A stretch of 40,721 nucleotides of DNA. Origin: Desulfocapsaceae bacterium. GTDB lineage: Bacteria; Desulfobacterota; Desulfobulbia; Desulfobulbales; Desulfocapsaceae. Below, piece after piece: positions 18,113 through 26,600 of the stretch (position 1 is its first letter; every line of letters starts with the position of its first letter). Position numbers and translations under genes: made by a program. Under the pieces are notes generated by a model that was not told the DNA's origin, made no database searches, and worked only from the letters and a program-made list of their open reading frames with translations. The DNA lies in NCBI GenBank assembly GCA_031292275.1, contig JARLHL010000025.1, positions 1-40,721 on the forward strand, in the 5' to 3' direction.

Positions 18113-19041
18113 TGATCAGACAGATTCTTATAGCCACCGATGGCTCCACCTTCAGCAATCAGGCCCTGATCTACGCGGCAAGGCTGTTTGGCGGTCAACC
18201 GGAAATAACGTTCCATCTGCTGAACTGTACCCCGCCGGGCCATGGTTCCTTGCCCGAACCGGCCGACAGCCAGAACACGCTTTTCCCGAGCTCGACTGAA
18301 GGCGTCAGCAAATCCATTGCCGCCAACAGCTGCCTGCGGCAGGCAAAAGAACGCCTTTGCAGACTGGGAATTGCGGCGGAGCGCATTACCGCTTCAGTTG
18401 TCTCGGCAGGAAGGATCGCCCAGGCAATCCAGAATGAAGCGGAACGCCTGCTGGTGGATTGCATCCTGGTTGCCAGACGCGGCATCGGCTTTGTCGGTGA
18501 AATGCTCCTCGGATCGGTCTCTGCCGATCTCTTCAAAAAGTGCCACCTGATACCGCTCTGGATCATCGACGGAGAGACTGTCGCCAACAACGTTCTCATC
18601 TCCGTCGATGGTACCTGCCAGTCCCTCATGGCTGTTGATCATGCAGCCCATATCCTGTCTGCAAGGGATGACATCCAGATTTTTCTCTTTTACAGCCGAC
18701 CGCTCTTTCAGCGCAAGGCCGAGTTCAAAAAGGAACAGACGCATCCCCGCTGGGGCAAGCAATGGTGCGAGACCTATCTGAAAGGAGAAAATGCCATCCT
18801 GGATGGACCTCGCCAGCTCCTGCTCGAGGCTGACATCCCCAGCGACCGGATCACCCTCCTGCCCATGACAACCCACATTGACGGCAGCAGCAGCATAATA
18901 AGCCGGGCTCGCCAGCACCATTGCGGCACCATCGTCATGGGCAGGGTCAGCAGGGCCATGATGCGGCAGCAGCTCTGGGGACAAACCGCCGACCGCACCA
19001 TCAAAAACACCCAGAATATGGCCTTATGGGTTGTCGGGTAG
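18112..19041 (+). CDS. Tandem universal stress protein (UspA family)
   Basis: The 309-residue protein contains two Usp domains. The first begins IRQILIATDGSTFSNQALIYA and ends around GEMLLGSVSADLFKKCHLIPLWI; the second begins NNVLISVDGTCQSLMAVDHA and ends with GTIVMGRVSRAMMRQQLWG. The first has a G-x-x-G-type nucleotide loop (RRGIGFVGEMLLGS). The second is more diverged. GGGAG precedes the ATG, which overlaps the stop of the 14-codon frame, so it is probably translated from the same message as the large membrane protein. The last 18 bases overlap the end of the convergent M16 protease gene. Confidence 0.88.
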   Translation: MIRQILIATDGSTFSNQALIYAARLFGGQPEITFHLLNCTPPGHGSLPEPADSQNTLFPSSTEGVSKSIAANSCLRQAKERLCRLGIAAERITASVVSAGRIAQAIQNEAERLLVDCILVARRGIGFVGEMLLGSVSADLFKKCHLIPLWIIDGETVANNVLISVDGTCQSLMAVDHAAHILSARDDIQIFLFYSRPLFQRKAEFKKEQTHPRWGKQWCETYLKGENAILDGPRQLLLEADIPSDRITLLPMTTHIDGSSSIISRARQHHCGTIVMGRVSRAMMRQQLWGQTADRTIKNTQNMALWVVG

Positions 19042-21909
19042 CGCAGATTGTCTGTTTTTTTGGTCCTTAACAGGCGTCACCAGGGCCACGGCCGCACGGG
19101 CCCTTGGCAGATATATATTGGCCAATGAGTTGATATCCTTACTGGTTATCGACTCGTAATCGCTTACAATAGACTGGGGCCAGACAAGCTGCTGCGGATA
19201 TCTGGCAGAAAGCGACAGGACCGTATTCAGCCAGTAGCGGTTGGTCCGGAGCATATCTTTTAAGGAGGTCATAATCGGGGCCTTGGCCCGCTCCAACTCC
19301 TCGTCGGTGCAGCCGTTTTTCTGCAGCTCCTCCCCAAGAGCCAGCACAACTTCACTGATCCGATCGACGGCCCCCGGCTCGACGATGATCTGTGCCTGCA
19401 TCAGGCCGTAGCCCGGAAAAATTCGGCTGGAGGCATTAAAGACCACCGGTGAGTAGCTTGCTCCCAGTTCCTCCCTGACCTTTTTTCTCAACCTGTCATC
19501 CAAGACAGAGGCCAGCAGTCCCAGCCTCCTGGTTCTGGAGATATCCCAGAAATCCTCCGTAGGCCAGGCCACCACAACCATGGCCTTATCGATGGATGAA
19601 TCCACTGTGGTCAGCAGCCGCTTCCCCTGAGGGAAGGTGACCGGGACGCCGTCAGCAGCAGGCAGGCCCGATCGTACGGCCAGACCGCCAAAATAGCGGC
19701 CTGCCAGAGCAACAATCTGCTGCCGGTCAAAATCACCGACAACCGATATCTCCAGAGGGCTGTCCGCTATTGCAGGGAGCAGCCATTCCCTGAGTTGTGC
19801 CATGCGTAATTTCTCAAAATCCTGCCAGAGCGGCATTCCCGCATGGGGATAGCCGCCAGCCAGGAAGGTCTTGACATGCAGGGCCAGCCCCCCTTTAATA
19901 TCCCCGCTCAGACGTTTATACATTTGTTTGAAATTTTCCATGGCAACCTGATAGGCTTCATCCCGAATCCCCGGGTCAAGCAGCTCGACTTGAAGGATCT
20001 GGAACAGCAGTTCCATATCCTTGGGAGCGGAATTTCCTTCCCAGCTGAAGGACGACTCGTTGACATGAAAGGATAAATCTACGCTGCTTCCCGTCAGGAC
20101 CCGCCCCAGATCCGTGGCCGTCAAGCGACCGCTGCCTGAGCCATTGACCACCGCCTGGGCCAACAGCCCCATTCCGGGTGCGGGCTCGTCCCGGCTGCCG
20201 TTACCGAAATCCACCCGAACGGAAACAGTATCTCTATCAAAATCCGTCTTTTTCAGGTTCAAAACCAAGCCGTTGGCAAAGACCAGCCTTTCAGCACCAA
20301 TCGCTGCAAGCGGCGTGACGCTCACTGGTTCAGCGGGGGTATTCGGCAGCTGCAGATAGGGGAACTGCACCTTTTCCTCAATTAATGGAGGTGCGACCGC
20401 CTCCTGTTGCGTTTGCGCATAGACCTCCCTGATCAGGGCATCAGGGTCTTCAGAAGAAATTTTTGCGTTTCCAGTGACCATGACGAGACGGGAGGGATGC
20501 GCCCAGACCGCCGTGAATGCCTCCTGCACCTCCTGCAGCTGCATCTTCTGTATTGCTGCCGTCAACAGGTCCTTCTTCTGGAGAGGAGACTGCGATACCC
20601 TGTTGGCGTTGAGGTCCCTGATAATCTGATCTGCCAGATCCATAGAGCTGCGGGTGGAAACAGTTTGCACAGACCGGTCGCAATCAGCCAGGGCCTCCTT
20701 CTTTACCCGCTCGAATTCCGCAGCGGAAAACCCGTACTGAAGGGCCTGCCTCAGGGTTCGTTCAACAAGCCGCAGGGCCGCCTGCCATCGCTTTGAATCC
20801 GCCGATACCGAAAGGGAAGCCTGGCCGGCATGGCCAAAGACCGTGTTTTCAGAATAGGAACTGTCAGTGAAGGGGGTGTCGGGATCCTCCTCCAACTTTT
20901 CGAGACGATGGGAGATCATGGCCACAAGGAGATTTTTTTTCAGCTCCTGGACCTGGAAGGCCAAGGAATCGTTCTTTGGCCTTTCATCCCAGACCGTCCC
21001 TATCTCAACCCTGGCTGCCCCCAGCTCCGGCTCAAAATGATACAATGTCTCGAGACCGGAGTGCCGGATATGCCCGAAATCGGGGCAATCAAGCCTGGGG
21101 CCTTTTGCGGACAATTGAGAAAAATGCTTGCTTATAAGGCCCTTGACTGCCTGTGGATCAAATTCACCAACCATCACCAGAATCATGTTTTCCGGTCTGT
21201 ACCAGGCATCGTAATAGGCCTGCAGACGGCTATGATCAGCCTGTTCCAGCGTTTTCTGCACGCCTATGGGAAACCGTTCGGGAAGGCGTGTCCCTCTGAA
21301 GGCAAAACTCAAGGTCGCAACCATCTGGCGGTAGGCAGCGGAATCCCGGGCCCTCTTTTCGGAGAAAATCACCCCGCGCTCCCTGTTTATCTCGGAATCC
21401 AGCAGCAGGGCGCCTCGGGCATAATCAGAGAAGACAAGCAGCCCCTTGTCAATTTCCTGCACGTCTCCTTTTGGCAGGAGGATATCATAAACAGTCTCGT
21501 TATATCCCGTATGGGCATTGGTATCCCCGCCGAAGCTCATCCCTAGGGACTGAAAATAGCCGACAAGCTGGCCCGGTTCGAAATGGGTGGAGCCGTTAAA
21601 GACCATATGCTCAAGAAAATGGGCGAGACCTCGCTGTTCATCCGTCTCATTCAGCGAACCCGTCCTGACATCCAGGTACATCGCCACCCGGTCCCGGGGT
21701 TCTGCATTCTTCATCAACACATAGCGAAATCCATTGGCCAGTCTGCCAAATACCAGACGGGGATCAGGTTTCAGGACGCTGGTCTCATGGGGCCAGGTCT
21801 CTGCAGGGCAGGTATCCCTGCCGGACGGCAGCGGCTGACTGCAGAGGGTATGGGGGAGAAAGGCAAGGAAAAATACGATGATTGCAAGCAGAGATTGTCT
21901 GTTCTTCAT
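19024..21909 (-). CDS. M16-family zinc metalloprotease (pitrilysin/PqqL-like), exported
   Basis: The 961-residue protein has a signal sequence (LLAIIVFFLAFLPHTLC) and the inverted zinc motif HFLEH at residues 97-101 (GLAHFLEHMVFNG). The distal Glu is in the downstream EINRERGVIFSEK segment. The length matches two pairs of M16 domains in one chain, with the second, inactive half covering the C-terminal 400 residues. The ATG at 21909 was chosen because the signal peptide follows at once; a longer open frame to 22107 lacks support. It probably degrades peptides in the periplasm. It is convergent with usp (18-base overlap) and divergent from the SDR gene. Confidence 0.92.
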   Translation of the reverse strand: MKNRQSLLAIIVFFLAFLPHTLCSQPLPSGRDTCPAETWPHETSVLKPDPRLVFGRLANGFRYVLMKNAEPRDRVAMYLDVRTGSLNETDEQRGLAHFLEHMVFNGSTHFEPGQLVGYFQSLGMSFGGDTNAHTGYNETVYDILLPKGDVQEIDKGLLVFSDYARGALLLDSEINRERGVIFSEKRARDSAAYRQMVATLSFAFRGTRLPERFPIGVQKTLEQADHSRLQAYYDAWYRPENMILVMVGEFDPQAVKGLISKHFSQLSAKGPRLDCPDFGHIRHSGLETLYHFEPELGAARVEIGTVWDERPKNDSLAFQVQELKKNLLVAMISHRLEKLEEDPDTPFTDSSYSENTVFGHAGQASLSVSADSKRWQAALRLVERTLRQALQYGFSAAEFERVKKEALADCDRSVQTVSTRSSMDLADQIIRDLNANRVSQSPLQKKDLLTAAIQKMQLQEVQEAFTAVWAHPSRLVMVTGNAKISSEDPDALIREVYAQTQQEAVAPPLIEEKVQFPYLQLPNTPAEPVSVTPLAAIGAERLVFANGLVLNLKKTDFDRDTVSVRVDFGNGSRDEPAPGMGLLAQAVVNGSGSGRLTATDLGRVLTGSSVDLSFHVNESSFSWEGNSAPKDMELLFQILQVELLDPGIRDEAYQVAMENFKQMYKRLSGDIKGGLALHVKTFLAGGYPHAGMPLWQDFEKLRMAQLREWLLPAIADSPLEISVVGDFDRQQIVALAGRYFGGLAVRSGLPAADGVPVTFPQGKRLLTTVDSSIDKAMVVVAWPTEDFWDISRTRRLGLLASVLDDRLRKKVREELGASYSPVVFNASSRIFPGYGLMQAQIIVEPGAVDRISEVVLALGEELQKNGCTDEELERAKAPIMTSLKDMLRTNRYWLNTVLSLSARYPQQLVWPQSIVSDYESITSKDINSLANIYLPRARAAVALVTPVKDQKNRQSALPDNP

Positions 21910-22121
21910 TGATATCCGATAGAATGTCAGATTATATTGGCAAGTTGGGAAGTTCATAACGGCAAAGCGTGCACACAGAATACACGATAACTCCATAAAT
22001 ACAAGAGACTGGCCATCCTGATCGGGCGAGAGTTCGCAGGTCTGCCCGGACTGGCATGCCTGGAGAGACCTGGGGGGCGCTAAGCCGGAAGAAGAGCAGG
22101 TTGGCATGCCGGGAGCGATAA

Positions 22122-22958
22122 ATGCAATTACGCGGAAAAACGGTTATTATTCCAGGAGCTTCACGACCTATCGGCAGGGCGATCGCCAGAAAATTCGCCT
22201 TGGAGGGTGCCAATCTGGTCCTCCCCTGTTTCGACTGGCCTGAATCCACTCAGGCCATGCAGAAGGAGTTCAGCGGCCTCGACATCCCCTATCTTGCCCT
22301 CCCTGCCGATCTCAGGGACCCCGATCAGGTAAAGGCCCTGATGGCTGCCGTCCTTGACACCTACGGGGGGCTCCATATCCTCGTCAACAATATTGAGCGC
22401 GGCGGGATGCCTGTGGTGCACGGCTCCTATGATCTGGCCCACAACAAAGACCAATGGGAACTGGAGATGGCCACATGCATGAAGGCCAAATGGCTTCTCT
22501 TCAGACACTGTCTGCCTCTGCTGAAAAAATCAGACCGGGGCTCCGTCGTCAACATCACCTCCATTGCCGGTCTTGTCGGCAGAAGCGGACCGGCGGCACA
22601 GATCTTCAATGATGGCTATAGCGCCGCCAACAGGGCCATTTCGTCCCTGACCGAGACATGGGCACGGGAAGGCGCCCCTGAGATCCGGGTCAACGAACTG
22701 ATGCTCGGTCTGATCAGAGGCAGGCACGGCGAAGAGACACGAGGGTGGGCTGTTATGACGCAGGAGCAGCGGGATCAGCTCCTGGGCCATAGTCTTCTTG
22801 GCCGGACCGGGACTGCAGAGGAGGTTGCGGAAGCAGTTTTTTTTCTGGCTCATCAGGCCGGATATATGACCGGCGCCGTCCTGCGCCTGGACGGAGGATA
22901 TGTCCTGGGAGGAGACGGAGCCCTTCCGATGCCACCCGGGATATTAGATCAAGAATAA
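22122..22958 (+). CDS. SDR-family protein lacking the catalytic lysine
   Basis: The 278-residue protein has a short-chain dehydrogenase/reductase fold. The cofactor loop is PGASRPIG (residues 11-18) instead of TGxxxGIG, the NNAG segment is NNIERGG, and the C-terminal GAVLRLDGGYVLGG is typical. Ser147 (NITSIAG) and Tyr166 are present, but the YxxxK motif reads YSAAN, with Asn170 in place of Lys. Such a change usually lowers or removes oxidoreductase activity, so it may be a binding protein or have altered chemistry. GGGAG precedes the ATG. It stands alone, convergent with the HEAT-repeat gene. The substrate is unknown. Confidence 0.85.
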   Translation: MQLRGKTVIIPGASRPIGRAIARKFALEGANLVLPCFDWPESTQAMQKEFSGLDIPYLALPADLRDPDQVKALMAAVLDTYGGLHILVNNIERGGMPVVHGSYDLAHNKDQWELEMATCMKAKWLLFRHCLPLLKKSDRGSVVNITSIAGLVGRSGPAAQIFNDGYSAANRAISSLTETWAREGAPEIRVNELMLGLIRGRHGEETRGWAVMTQEQRDQLLGHSLLGRTGTAEEVAEAVFFLAHQAGYMTGAVLRLDGGYVLGGDGALPMPPGILDQE

Positions 22959-22964
22959 AACGAT

Positions 22965-22984
22965 GCCGATCATTTGAGATCGGC
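22965..22984. terminator. Short hairpin at the SDR/HEAT convergent junction
   Basis: A 7-bp perfect stem GCCGATC/GATCGGC with a six-base loop (22972-22977) spans the 11-base gap and the end of the HEAT gene. It has no T-run on either strand, so a bidirectional terminator role is tentative. Confidence 0.3.
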
Positions 22985-23674
22985 GATGGCCTGCGAGGCT
23001 AGCCGGGAAACCGTAGTTGGAATAATCTGCCCCTGCCAGTAGAGACTGACCGGACACGCATCCGAGAGGAGATGCCGCATCTGCCGTCCGGCGGCTGCGG
23101 CCCGCAGATTCCCGAGCGACCAGGCGGCAAGCCCGCGGACGGGGCCGTCGGGAGAATGGAGATAGGGCAACAGTGCCTGAGCGACGCCCGCCTCGAGCAG
23201 CTTTTGTCTCTGCCTGCCGGCAAGCCGTCCTACTCCCCAGATGACCCCTCGCTGCAAGGGGGGCAGTTCCAGATAGTTGCCATCCTGGAACAGCTCCGGG
23301 CCATCTTCCTGCATATAGGACAGCAGCATATGAAAATAGTCCCGGAATAATGTATCGTTGACGGCCATGATCTCGGCCATGGCCTCCGGCGCCCCCCACC
23401 CTATACCACCGGACTCGTCATTCAGGCTCCAGAGAAAACGGCGCATGACGACCCTGGCAGACTCCAGGTCCTCGCGTGCCATGGCATCCATCACCCGGCC
23501 GAAAACACTCACCGCATGCCAGCGGATCCTCTCTTCAAAATGGCAGATTGCCGAAAAAAGGGGATTGAGGAGCTCAGCTTCGCCATACCCGCTCAGGGCG
23601 CTGAAAATGCCAGTCAGGTCATCCAGCCTCAGGGCGCTGATAAGGTCTTTTTTAATCTGGCTTCGGCGCGACAC
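22970..23674 (-). CDS. HEAT-repeat protein (DVU0298-like)
   Basis: The 234-residue protein is almost entirely helical and shows HEAT/PBS-lyase-type repeats, for example ERIRWHAVSVFGRVMDAMA, ELPPLQRGVIWGVGRLAG and SPDGPVRGLAAWSLGNLRAA. Repeats of this sort form protein-binding solenoids, and no catalytic motif is visible. It recalls the family annotated DVU0298 in Desulfovibrio; this is from memory. The start is a GTG at 23674 with AGAGGGG upstream; an overlapping ATG there opens only a short out-of-frame peptide. It lies 93 bases after the cNMP-binding gene on the same strand. Confidence 0.75.
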   Translation of the reverse strand: MSRRSQIKKDLISALRLDDLTGIFSALSGYGEAELLNPLFSAICHFEERIRWHAVSVFGRVMDAMAREDLESARVVMRRFLWSLNDESGGIGWGAPEAMAEIMAVNDTLFRDYFHMLLSYMQEDGPELFQDGNYLELPPLQRGVIWGVGRLAGRQRQKLLEAGVAQALLPYLHSPDGPVRGLAAWSLGNLRAAAAGRQMRHLLSDACPVSLYWQGQIIPTTVSRLASQAIADLK

Positions 23675-23767
23675 AGCCTCATCCCCTCTTTGCCTTTCTT
23701 CTCATCATCATCTTGCGCCCGATGAAACTCTGCAGTCCGAACGCATCGGCTAGTCCCTGCTTCCGCC

Positions 23768-24838
23768 CTAGCCCTTGTCATCGATACGCCGCATCCCTTC
23801 CATGAGCATTGCCATAAAACCGCCGATAACATCCCTCTTTTTCTCAGCCGCAGTCAGTCCCTGGACAAATTTAAACCGTCCTCTGGTCATGGCCATGATC
23901 TTATAAAACGCTTCTTTTCCATCAAATTCGTTGTAAAAAGCCTGGAGGACCTCTCCTTCGTAAAAAAGGAGGAAAGCCTTTGTCTCGTTGGTGTCAATGG
24001 CAAGCCGGCCGCTCTTCTGGAGAGAATTAATCATCTGACAGAGCTCAACCGGAGGGATATCTGAAAGCTGCCCAACCATGCCCGAACTCAGTTCTTCGGC
24101 ACGCTTCAGATTTATGGCAGTGATCCGGCTTACGAGCAGCTTATAGAAAAACACCTGCAGGGTAGGAAACCTATTAAGGATGTGCCGGAAATTTTTCTGG
24201 CTCATCTTCGCAATTTTACAAGGTTCAGCAGCAACAATGGTTGCCGTGACCTTGTCGCCGGTAAGAAGACTCATCTCGCCGAAGACATCGCCGTCCCTCA
24301 TTTCCGCCAAGGTGACTCCGTCTTCATCGACAACTTCGACGCGTCCTGAAACAATGATAAAGAGGTTTGTCCCCGGGTCCCCTTTCTGGGCAATGGGAAA
24401 GCCCCACTCGTAGCGTTCCAAGACCAGCAGGGCTGCAAGGTCGAGAAGGTCATCGTCGGTCAGAGTCTTAAAAAGATCAATTGTCCTCAGAAGTCCTGCA
24501 AACTCCGTCACCCGTTTGATTTTATCCTTGCGATCCGTGAGGGCCAGGAGTTTCATCTGCAGCGTAGCAAATTCCTTCTCTTTTTTAAATTCGAACCGAA
24601 TAATACCGCTGCATCCACCGCATTCAAATTTGGCTCGCTGGACCTCCCCTTTGCTGAATTTTTCAAAGGCCTGTCCCTCAGAGGCGATCATAAAGATATC
24701 ATGGGCTAAAATGAGGCAGGTTGGTTTTCCTTCCGGAAACTTCAAGGAAATTTCATCGACGACAAGCTCTTCCCCGACATTGTAGAGAGGACAATGGCTT
24801 TCCTCAGTGATTATGAAGACCCCCTTTCGAAATTCCAT
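23768..24838 (-). CDS. Cyclic-nucleotide-binding-domain protein with C-terminal DUF4388/PATAN-like domain
   Basis: The 356-residue protein has three parts. The first about 85 residues contain CPLYNVGEELVVDE and a CGGCSGIIRFEF Cys pair, recalling the small TIGR04076-type domain. The middle (about 110-235) is a cNMP-binding barrel with GDPGTNLFIIVSGRVEVV and DGDVFGEMSLLTGDKVTAT; the Arg expected for cAMP binding is absent. The C-terminal 100 residues (SGRLAIDTNETKAFLLFYEGEVLQA, DGKEAFYKIMAMTRGRFKF) match the DUF4388/PATAN pattern found in signalling proteins. There is no DNA-binding domain, so it probably acts through protein contacts. The ATG at 24838 was chosen by family start. Confidence 0.8.
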   Translation of the reverse strand: MEFRKGVFIITEESHCPLYNVGEELVVDEISLKFPEGKPTCLILAHDIFMIASEGQAFEKFSKGEVQRAKFECGGCSGIIRFEFKKEKEFATLQMKLLALTDRKDKIKRVTEFAGLLRTIDLFKTLTDDDLLDLAALLVLERYEWGFPIAQKGDPGTNLFIIVSGRVEVVDEDGVTLAEMRDGDVFGEMSLLTGDKVTATIVAAEPCKIAKMSQKNFRHILNRFPTLQVFFYKLLVSRITAINLKRAEELSSGMVGQLSDIPPVELCQMINSLQKSGRLAIDTNETKAFLLFYEGEVLQAFYNEFDGKEAFYKIMAMTRGRFKFVQGLTAAEKKRDVIGGFMAMLMEGMRRIDDKG

Positions 24839-24946
24839 CTCTTTCGACCTGTCCCTGTAAGAACGAATCACCTTGTCAGGGGAGCATCAAGCACCGCTGC
24901 TCCCCTCCGACAAGGCCAATACTTCCTTCAGAAGCAACCGACACAA

Positions 24947-25282
24947 TCAGTCAGATCGCCCGAAGAAAAGATAAATCACGACACCCACAACCACTGCCCC
25001 TCCGCCAAGGACCGGAAGGATTTTATCAATGCTTATCTCTCCTTTCACGATCAGGGATTGCATGTAGTTGGTGCCGCTGAACCACCAGCAACCGAGTATG
25101 ATCGCCAATATAGCAATATCTCTCCACGACTTTTTAAATATGAGATAGCCGATAAGGCAGAAGAACGGGACCATGGCCCAGGGATTGGTGGACAGTCCGA
25201 CGATATCCACGGTCCTGAATTGCTCAACTACGTGGGTCTGGTGAAAAAAATCGACTATTTTCTGCCAAAAATCACTTCCCAT
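24947..25282 (-). CDS. Small three-helix membrane protein, unknown
   Basis: The 111-residue protein has an amphipathic N-terminus (WQKIVDFFHQTHVVEQF) followed by three hydrophobic segments, roughly PWAMVPFFCLIGYLIF, DIAILAIILGCWWFSG and ILPVLGGGAVVVGVVIYLFF. It ends in FGRSD. I recognise no family. The ATG at 25282 lies inside the last codons of the thiC-family gene (an 11-base overlap), so it is likely co-translated with it; a GTG at 25294 is an alternative. The tight linkage suggests a partner of that enzyme or simple co-expression. Confidence 0.65.
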   Translation of the reverse strand: MGSDFWQKIVDFFHQTHVVEQFRTVDIVGLSTNPWAMVPFFCLIGYLIFKKSWRDIAILAIILGCWWFSGTNYMQSLIVKGEISIDKILPVLGGGAVVVGVVIYLFFGRSD

Positions 25283-26600
25283 GAGTGCACTCACTTTGCA
25301 GGCCGGTTTTAATGAAATTTTCCTGCGATCTATTGAACACCTTTATTGCACAGTACGAGCCGCACATCGAACAGGCATCAGTTTTCTCGCTGCCGCCCTC
25401 ATGACGAAAACGTGCAGATTTGGCAGGATCCAGAGAGAGCTCGATTTGTCCCTTCCAGTCAAGTTTATTGCGGCTGATGGCCATCTGGTTGTCGCGGTCC
25501 ATAGCGCCGGGCAGTTTTTTGGCAATATCTGCGGCATGGGCGGCAATCTTTGATGCGATTACGCCTTCGTGCACATCATCACTATTGGGGAGTTTCAGGT
25601 GTTCGGCAGGTGTCACATAACAGAGATAATCCGCCCCGGCAGCACCTGCAATGGCGCCGCCGATGGCGCCTGTAATATGATCATAGCCCGGCGCAATATC
25701 CGTGACTAAAGGACCGAGGACATAGAACGGGGCGTTTTTGCAAATCTTTTTCTGCAGCATAACATTTGCGGTAATCTGATCCATGGGCATATGTCCCGGC
25801 CCCTCGATGATGACCTGCACCCCTGCATCCCAGGCACGTTCCGTCAGCTCTCCCAGGATCAGCAGTTCCTGAATCTGATTCCTGTCGGTGGCGTCGGCAA
25901 GGCAGCCGGGGCGAATACCGTCCCCCAGGCTCAGCGTCACCTCATGTTCCTTTAAAATAGCCAGGAGGTCATCGAAATGCTCAAACATGGGATTCTCTTT
26001 ATTGTGATAACTCATCCATTCAAGGGTGAAAGATCCGCCCCTGCTCACAACCCCCATAATCCGTTTCTGCCGCTGCAGCCGCTGGACGATTTCCCGATTG
26101 ATTCCACAGTGGATGGTCATAAAATCAACGCCATCGATGGCCTGCTTCTCAATGACCTTGAACATCTGGTCCACGGTTATGTCGGTAATCTCCTTTCCTT
26201 TCTGGTCAACCGCTTCCGCAACAGCCTGATATATCGGCACAGTACCCAACGGGACGGGACAATTTTTCAGGATTCCCCTGCGGACCTGATCCAGGTCTCC
26301 CCCCATCGAAAGATCCATCACGGTATCGGTACCGGCCCGGACGGCCACCTGCAGTTTTTTAATCTCGTCATCCAGGCTGTTGATATCCTTCGATGAGCCG
26401 ATATTTGCGTTCACCTTGGTGCTCGTATGCCTGCCGATAGCAATTATCTTGTCAAAATTATGATGAATATTTTTAGTGATGGCAAGAGTTCCATCAGACA
26501 CACCGGCCATCAACTGGGCTACTGAAATATTTTCGTTTTTTGCGCATTTTTCAAACAGGGGAGTGACACGACCTCCCTGAGCATCTTCTTTAATTGACAT
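25272..26600 (-). CDS. thiC: ThiC-family radical SAM enzyme (HMP-P synthase, or BzaF-type HBI synthase)
   Basis: The 442-residue protein contains the ThiC core: TKVNANIGSSKD, GTDTVMDLSMGGD, VPLGTVPIYQA, EGPGHMPMDQI, LVTDIAPGYDHITGAIGGA, and the C-terminal cluster motif CSMCGSYC (CX2CX3C). ThiC converts aminoimidazole ribotide to the thiamine pyrimidine. The close paralogue BzaF makes 5-hydroxybenzimidazole for anaerobic B12, and short anaerobe-type proteins like this are hard to separate by eye. No TPP riboswitch is visible upstream. The ATG has CAGGAG nine bases before it. The symbol thiC is the default and not certain. Confidence 0.85.
   Translation of the reverse strand: MSIKEDAQGGRVTPLFEKCAKNENISVAQLMAGVSDGTLAITKNIHHNFDKIIAIGRHTSTKVNANIGSSKDINSLDDEIKKLQVAVRAGTDTVMDLSMGGDLDQVRRGILKNCPVPLGTVPIYQAVAEAVDQKGKEITDITVDQMFKVIEKQAIDGVDFMTIHCGINREIVQRLQRQKRIMGVVSRGGSFTLEWMSYHNKENPMFEHFDDLLAILKEHEVTLSLGDGIRPGCLADATDRNQIQELLILGELTERAWDAGVQVIIEGPGHMPMDQITANVMLQKKICKNAPFYVLGPLVTDIAPGYDHITGAIGGAIAGAAGADYLCYVTPAEHLKLPNSDDVHEGVIASKIAAHAADIAKKLPGAMDRDNQMAISRNKLDWKGQIELSLDPAKSARFRHEGGSEKTDACSMCGSYCAIKVFNRSQENFIKTGLQSECTHGK

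Noticed and set aside
21910-22107. 66-residue N-terminal extension of the M16 protease
   Set aside because: It would bury the signal peptide at 67-90 and has no supported start.
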